A stretch of 64,000 nt of DNA from Gammaproteobacteria bacterium (GTDB lineage Bacteria; Pseudomonadota; Gammaproteobacteria; SZUA-152): assembly GCA_029882975.1 (NCBI GenBank), contig JAOUJW010000004.1, positions 124,001 to 188,000 on the forward strand. The letters run 5' to 3'. The notes beneath the pieces are model-generated. The model did no database searches. It was not told where the DNA came from and was given only the letters and a program-made list of their open reading frames with translations. Both the position numbers and the translations under genes were made by a program. Shown here piece by piece: positions 61,437 to 64,000 of this stretch (within the stretch, counting starts at the first letter, position 1; each line of letters opens with the position of its first letter).

Positions 61437-62592
61437 CGTCAAAGTAAACTTTTCCCGAATTATATAAGTGCAGCAATAAACTAAAAGTATTGTCCATATT
61501 TAAGTAGGGCTCAAGTTCGTTGTGACGGTAACATCGTTGGTTGCAAATTAATCGAGCCAGTTTCAGTTGTTCCCGGTCTATGGGAATCCCATTTCCGTCA
61601 ATGACTAACTCGCGGTTTGACGGCAGATCCATGAAGGCAAAGCGGCTGTACTCGCTGCGATACAGCTTACCCGATTGAGCCAGTTCTTGGAGAAAATGTT
61701 GCGGGGAGCAGGGTGCCGGTTCCGGTAAGGGATCATTGGCCGGTTCGGTAACCAGTTCGGCAAACCAACGGTCTTTCGGAACCTGTTGGAATTGAGTCTG
61801 TAACGTTGCCGAGATTTTTTCCAATGTCTGCGCAGTAATTTCTCCACTGTAGCGCTGCAGTTCCAGATCCGGGTCGGTGTAACGCAGCTCTCCCTGTCGG
61901 TTGATATGACGGATAACTTGCTCCAGATAAGCGGACAAGAGATCTGCATAGGTTGGGGCTCGAAATCCAACAGAGATCGTAATGCAGTCTTCCAGGGCTA
62001 CCCCGTAGTGACTGACTCCGGGTGGGAGATACAAAATGTCACCCGGCTCTACAATCCATTCGTCCTCTGCCTCAAAAGATTTGAGGATGTGTAAGTCAAT
62101 ATTGGCATAGAAATCTTCCGGGGCGTAGACTTTGCTGTTAATTTGCCAACGTCTTTTTCCCATGGCTTGTATCAGAAACACATCGTACTGATCCAGATGG
62201 GGGCCGACAGAGCCGTGCTTGGGCGCGAAACTCACCATGACATCATCAACGCGCCAATTGGGTATAAAATTAAACCGGTCCAATAACAGCGCAAGGTCGG
62301 TATGATATTTATTGCATTCCTGTACCAATAAAGTCCAATGGCTGTCCGGCAGGGCTAAAAAATCGGCCTCACTGAACGGGCCATAGTCGCATTGCCAATA
62401 AGGCGCTTGGGAAAGCTCGCGCACAATCCGCGATTCCACTTCCTCGTCACAAGCCAGCCCAGCCAGTTGTTCCGGCGTCAGTGGGCAGGAATAGTTCTCC
62501 AATGCTGCCTTCACAAATAAAGGCCGTTTTTGCCAATATTGCTGCAGAAAAGTTTCTCGGGACAAAGTGCCTAAAGGTGATGGTTTCGTCAT
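61417..62592 (-). CDS. roxA: Ribosomal protein L16 arginine 3-hydroxylase (RoxA/YcfD, JmjC cupin)
   Basis: 2-oxoglutarate/Fe(II) oxygenase. ATG 62592 gives 391 residues; the frame open to 62682 is not RoxA-like. The family N-terminus SRETFLQQYWQKRPLFVKAAL is followed by the JmjC core: VGPHLDQYDVFLIQAMGKRRWQ, with His-x-Asp of the iron triad, then ILYLPPGVSHYGVA with the distal His. The C-terminal winged-helix part follows (to about 391). It hydroxylates an Arg of L16 in E. coli (YcfD, 373 residues). Confidence 0.93.
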   Translation of the reverse strand: MTKPSPLGTLSRETFLQQYWQKRPLFVKAALENYSCPLTPEQLAGLACDEEVESRIVRELSQAPYWQCDYGPFSEADFLALPDSHWTLLVQECNKYHTDLALLLDRFNFIPNWRVDDVMVSFAPKHGSVGPHLDQYDVFLIQAMGKRRWQINSKVYAPEDFYANIDLHILKSFEAEDEWIVEPGDILYLPPGVSHYGVALEDCITISVGFRAPTYADLLSAYLEQVIRHINRQGELRYTDPDLELQRYSGEITAQTLEKISATLQTQFQQVPKDRWFAELVTEPANDPLPEPAPCSPQHFLQELAQSGKLYRSEYSRFAFMDLPSNRELVIDGNGIPIDREQLKLARLICNQRCYRHNELEPYLNMDNTFSLLLHLYNSGKVYFDDDDTET

Positions 62593-62731
62593 AAGAACCA
62601 GTATACCACTGCGCACAAGCAGGGTGGTACGATTGGCGTACGCGTTTCGGAAACACGCATACTCCCGGTGCGTTGAAACCACCTGCTACAATTTTCAGTG
62701 ACAGCACAAAACTTTTTCGACCCCATAAAAA

Positions 62732-62757
62732 AAGCTGCACCAAGGGGTGTGCAGCTT
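62732..62757 (-). terminator. Intrinsic terminator (- strand)
   Basis: AAGCTGCAC pairs with GTGCAGCTT around an eight-base loop. The seven A before it on the + strand make a T7 tail on the - strand. It would end transcription coming from the purB side. Confidence 0.75.
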
Positions 62758-62921
62758 GAATGGACTACGGGCTTAGCAGATAGCCTGGGGAGAGACTGGA
62801 ATGAGATGGTGCCGTAATCCCATTGCAATAGAGTATGGTAGATTCGCGCCGGCTTTTCTGTGATGGCTTTCACAGTTCACTGAGGGGCCAATTAAAAAGA
62901 GTGTAAAAGAAGTATTAAAAA

Positions 62922-62950
62922 AAAAGGGGTGCTAAAGGTGCACCCCTTTT
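62922..62950 (-). terminator. Intrinsic terminator (- strand), partly bidirectional
   Basis: AAAAGGGGTGC and GCACCCCTTTT form a perfect 11-bp stem with a seven-base loop. Nine A (62917-62925) give a long T tail on the - strand. TTTT on the + strand could also end transcription weakly that way. It is the likely terminator of purB. Confidence 0.8.
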
Positions 62951-63149
62951 AGAAGGGGAGGTGTGACCAATATCGGGGGGGATAGGTTGGTCACGCCAAT
63001 GATGTTGCATTGAGTGTGCCAAAAGTTATTGTGTCATTGTGGCGCGGTGTCAGAGTGCTTGAGAGGTGTAATGTGGCTGACAATATAGTCGGGATTGACC
63101 GGGGGCAGGCAGAGAGGGGTAAGTTTTTGGGTGATACTTTCTTAAGTAA

Positions 63150-63173
63150 CTCCCATCCTGGTTGGGATGGGAG
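63150..63173 (-). other. 9-bp hairpin after purB
   Basis: CTCCCATCC pairs with GGATGGGAG over a six-base loop, 67 bases past the purB stop. There is no T tail, so it is probably an mRNA-end hairpin rather than a terminator. Confidence 0.45.
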
Positions 63174-63240
63174 CAGTCATGGTTTTAGCTTTGCCATTTC
63201 GCGTCAAAAAACGAACAAAGCTGTCAGTTGCCTGACGGTA

Positions 63241-64000
<760 letters not shown>

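Larger units (their letters stand above)
62593..63240. other. 648-base spacer between purB and roxA
   Basis: Contains two strong terminator-type hairpins facing the - strand (62732-62757 and 62922-62950) and a third hairpin near the purB end (63150-63173). The roxA promoter must lie between 62593 and 62731. The piece 62758-62921 between the two terminators has no gene. A + strand open frame at 63010-63270 is not convincing. Confidence 0.6.

Overview
The window is a stretch of gammaproteobacterial chromosome of moderate GC. The best evidence is the long core block in the classical gammaproteobacterial order: (map)-rpsB-tsf-pyrH-frr-uppS-cdsA-dxr-rseP-bamA-skp-lpxD-fabZ-lpxA-lpxB-rnhB, then dnaE, accA and tilS. 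Outer-membrane biogenesis genes show a Gram-negative cell. A 2-oxoacid:ferredoxin oxidoreductase inside an Rnf operon, diheme-type periplasmic proteins, a DsrE-like protein and sensor kinases with periplasmic solute-binding domains suggest a metabolically versatile, perhaps facultatively anaerobic or sulfur-cycle bacterium of the Chromatiales/Thiotrichales kind. The genus cannot be read from the sequence.

Layout. 1-15263: translation factors, UMP kinase, isoprenoid and phospholipid precursors, site-2 protease, BamA/Skp and lipid A synthesis, nearly all on the + strand with many ATGA/TAATG overlaps. 15388-19465: a small accessory patch with an SMI1/KNR4 protein, a 170-bp MITE-like inverted-repeat element and an orphan sensor kinase on the - strand. 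19466-25433: dnaE, accA, tilS. 25503-29743: four consecutive SUMF1/formylglycine-generating-enzyme-fold genes arranged A-B-A'-B'. The A proteins have an N-terminal pair of CxxCH motifs and keep a Cys-x4-Cys pair. The B proteins are lipoprotein-like and lack that pair. 30074-35214: SlyD-like isomerase, a response regulator with a large hybrid kinase, and an SGNH hydrolase.

35517-46629 (- strand) is one compact operon, rnfB-nifJ-rnfC-rnfD-rnfG-rnfE-rnfA-fnr. It would join 2-oxoacid oxidation, ferredoxin, a Na+/H+-translocating ferredoxin:NAD oxidoreductase and a plant-type ferredoxin-NADP reductase. It carries several short in-frame tandem repeats. 46897-57015: a small membrane protein, mutL, two ABC exporters (one ATM1-like), a TraB protein, a DUF6502/DUF5666 pair and a zinc-ribbon miniprotein. 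57036-64000: MltD-like transglycosylase and several small proteins (unknown, DsrE-like, secreted Cys protein, DUF7931-like), a GNAT acetyltransferase, the ribosomal oxygenase RoxA and the C-terminal part of purB, mostly on the - strand.

The most unusual content is the tandem-duplicated SUMF1 module and the nifJ-containing Rnf operon. No tRNA, rRNA, CRISPR array or complete insertion sequence was seen.
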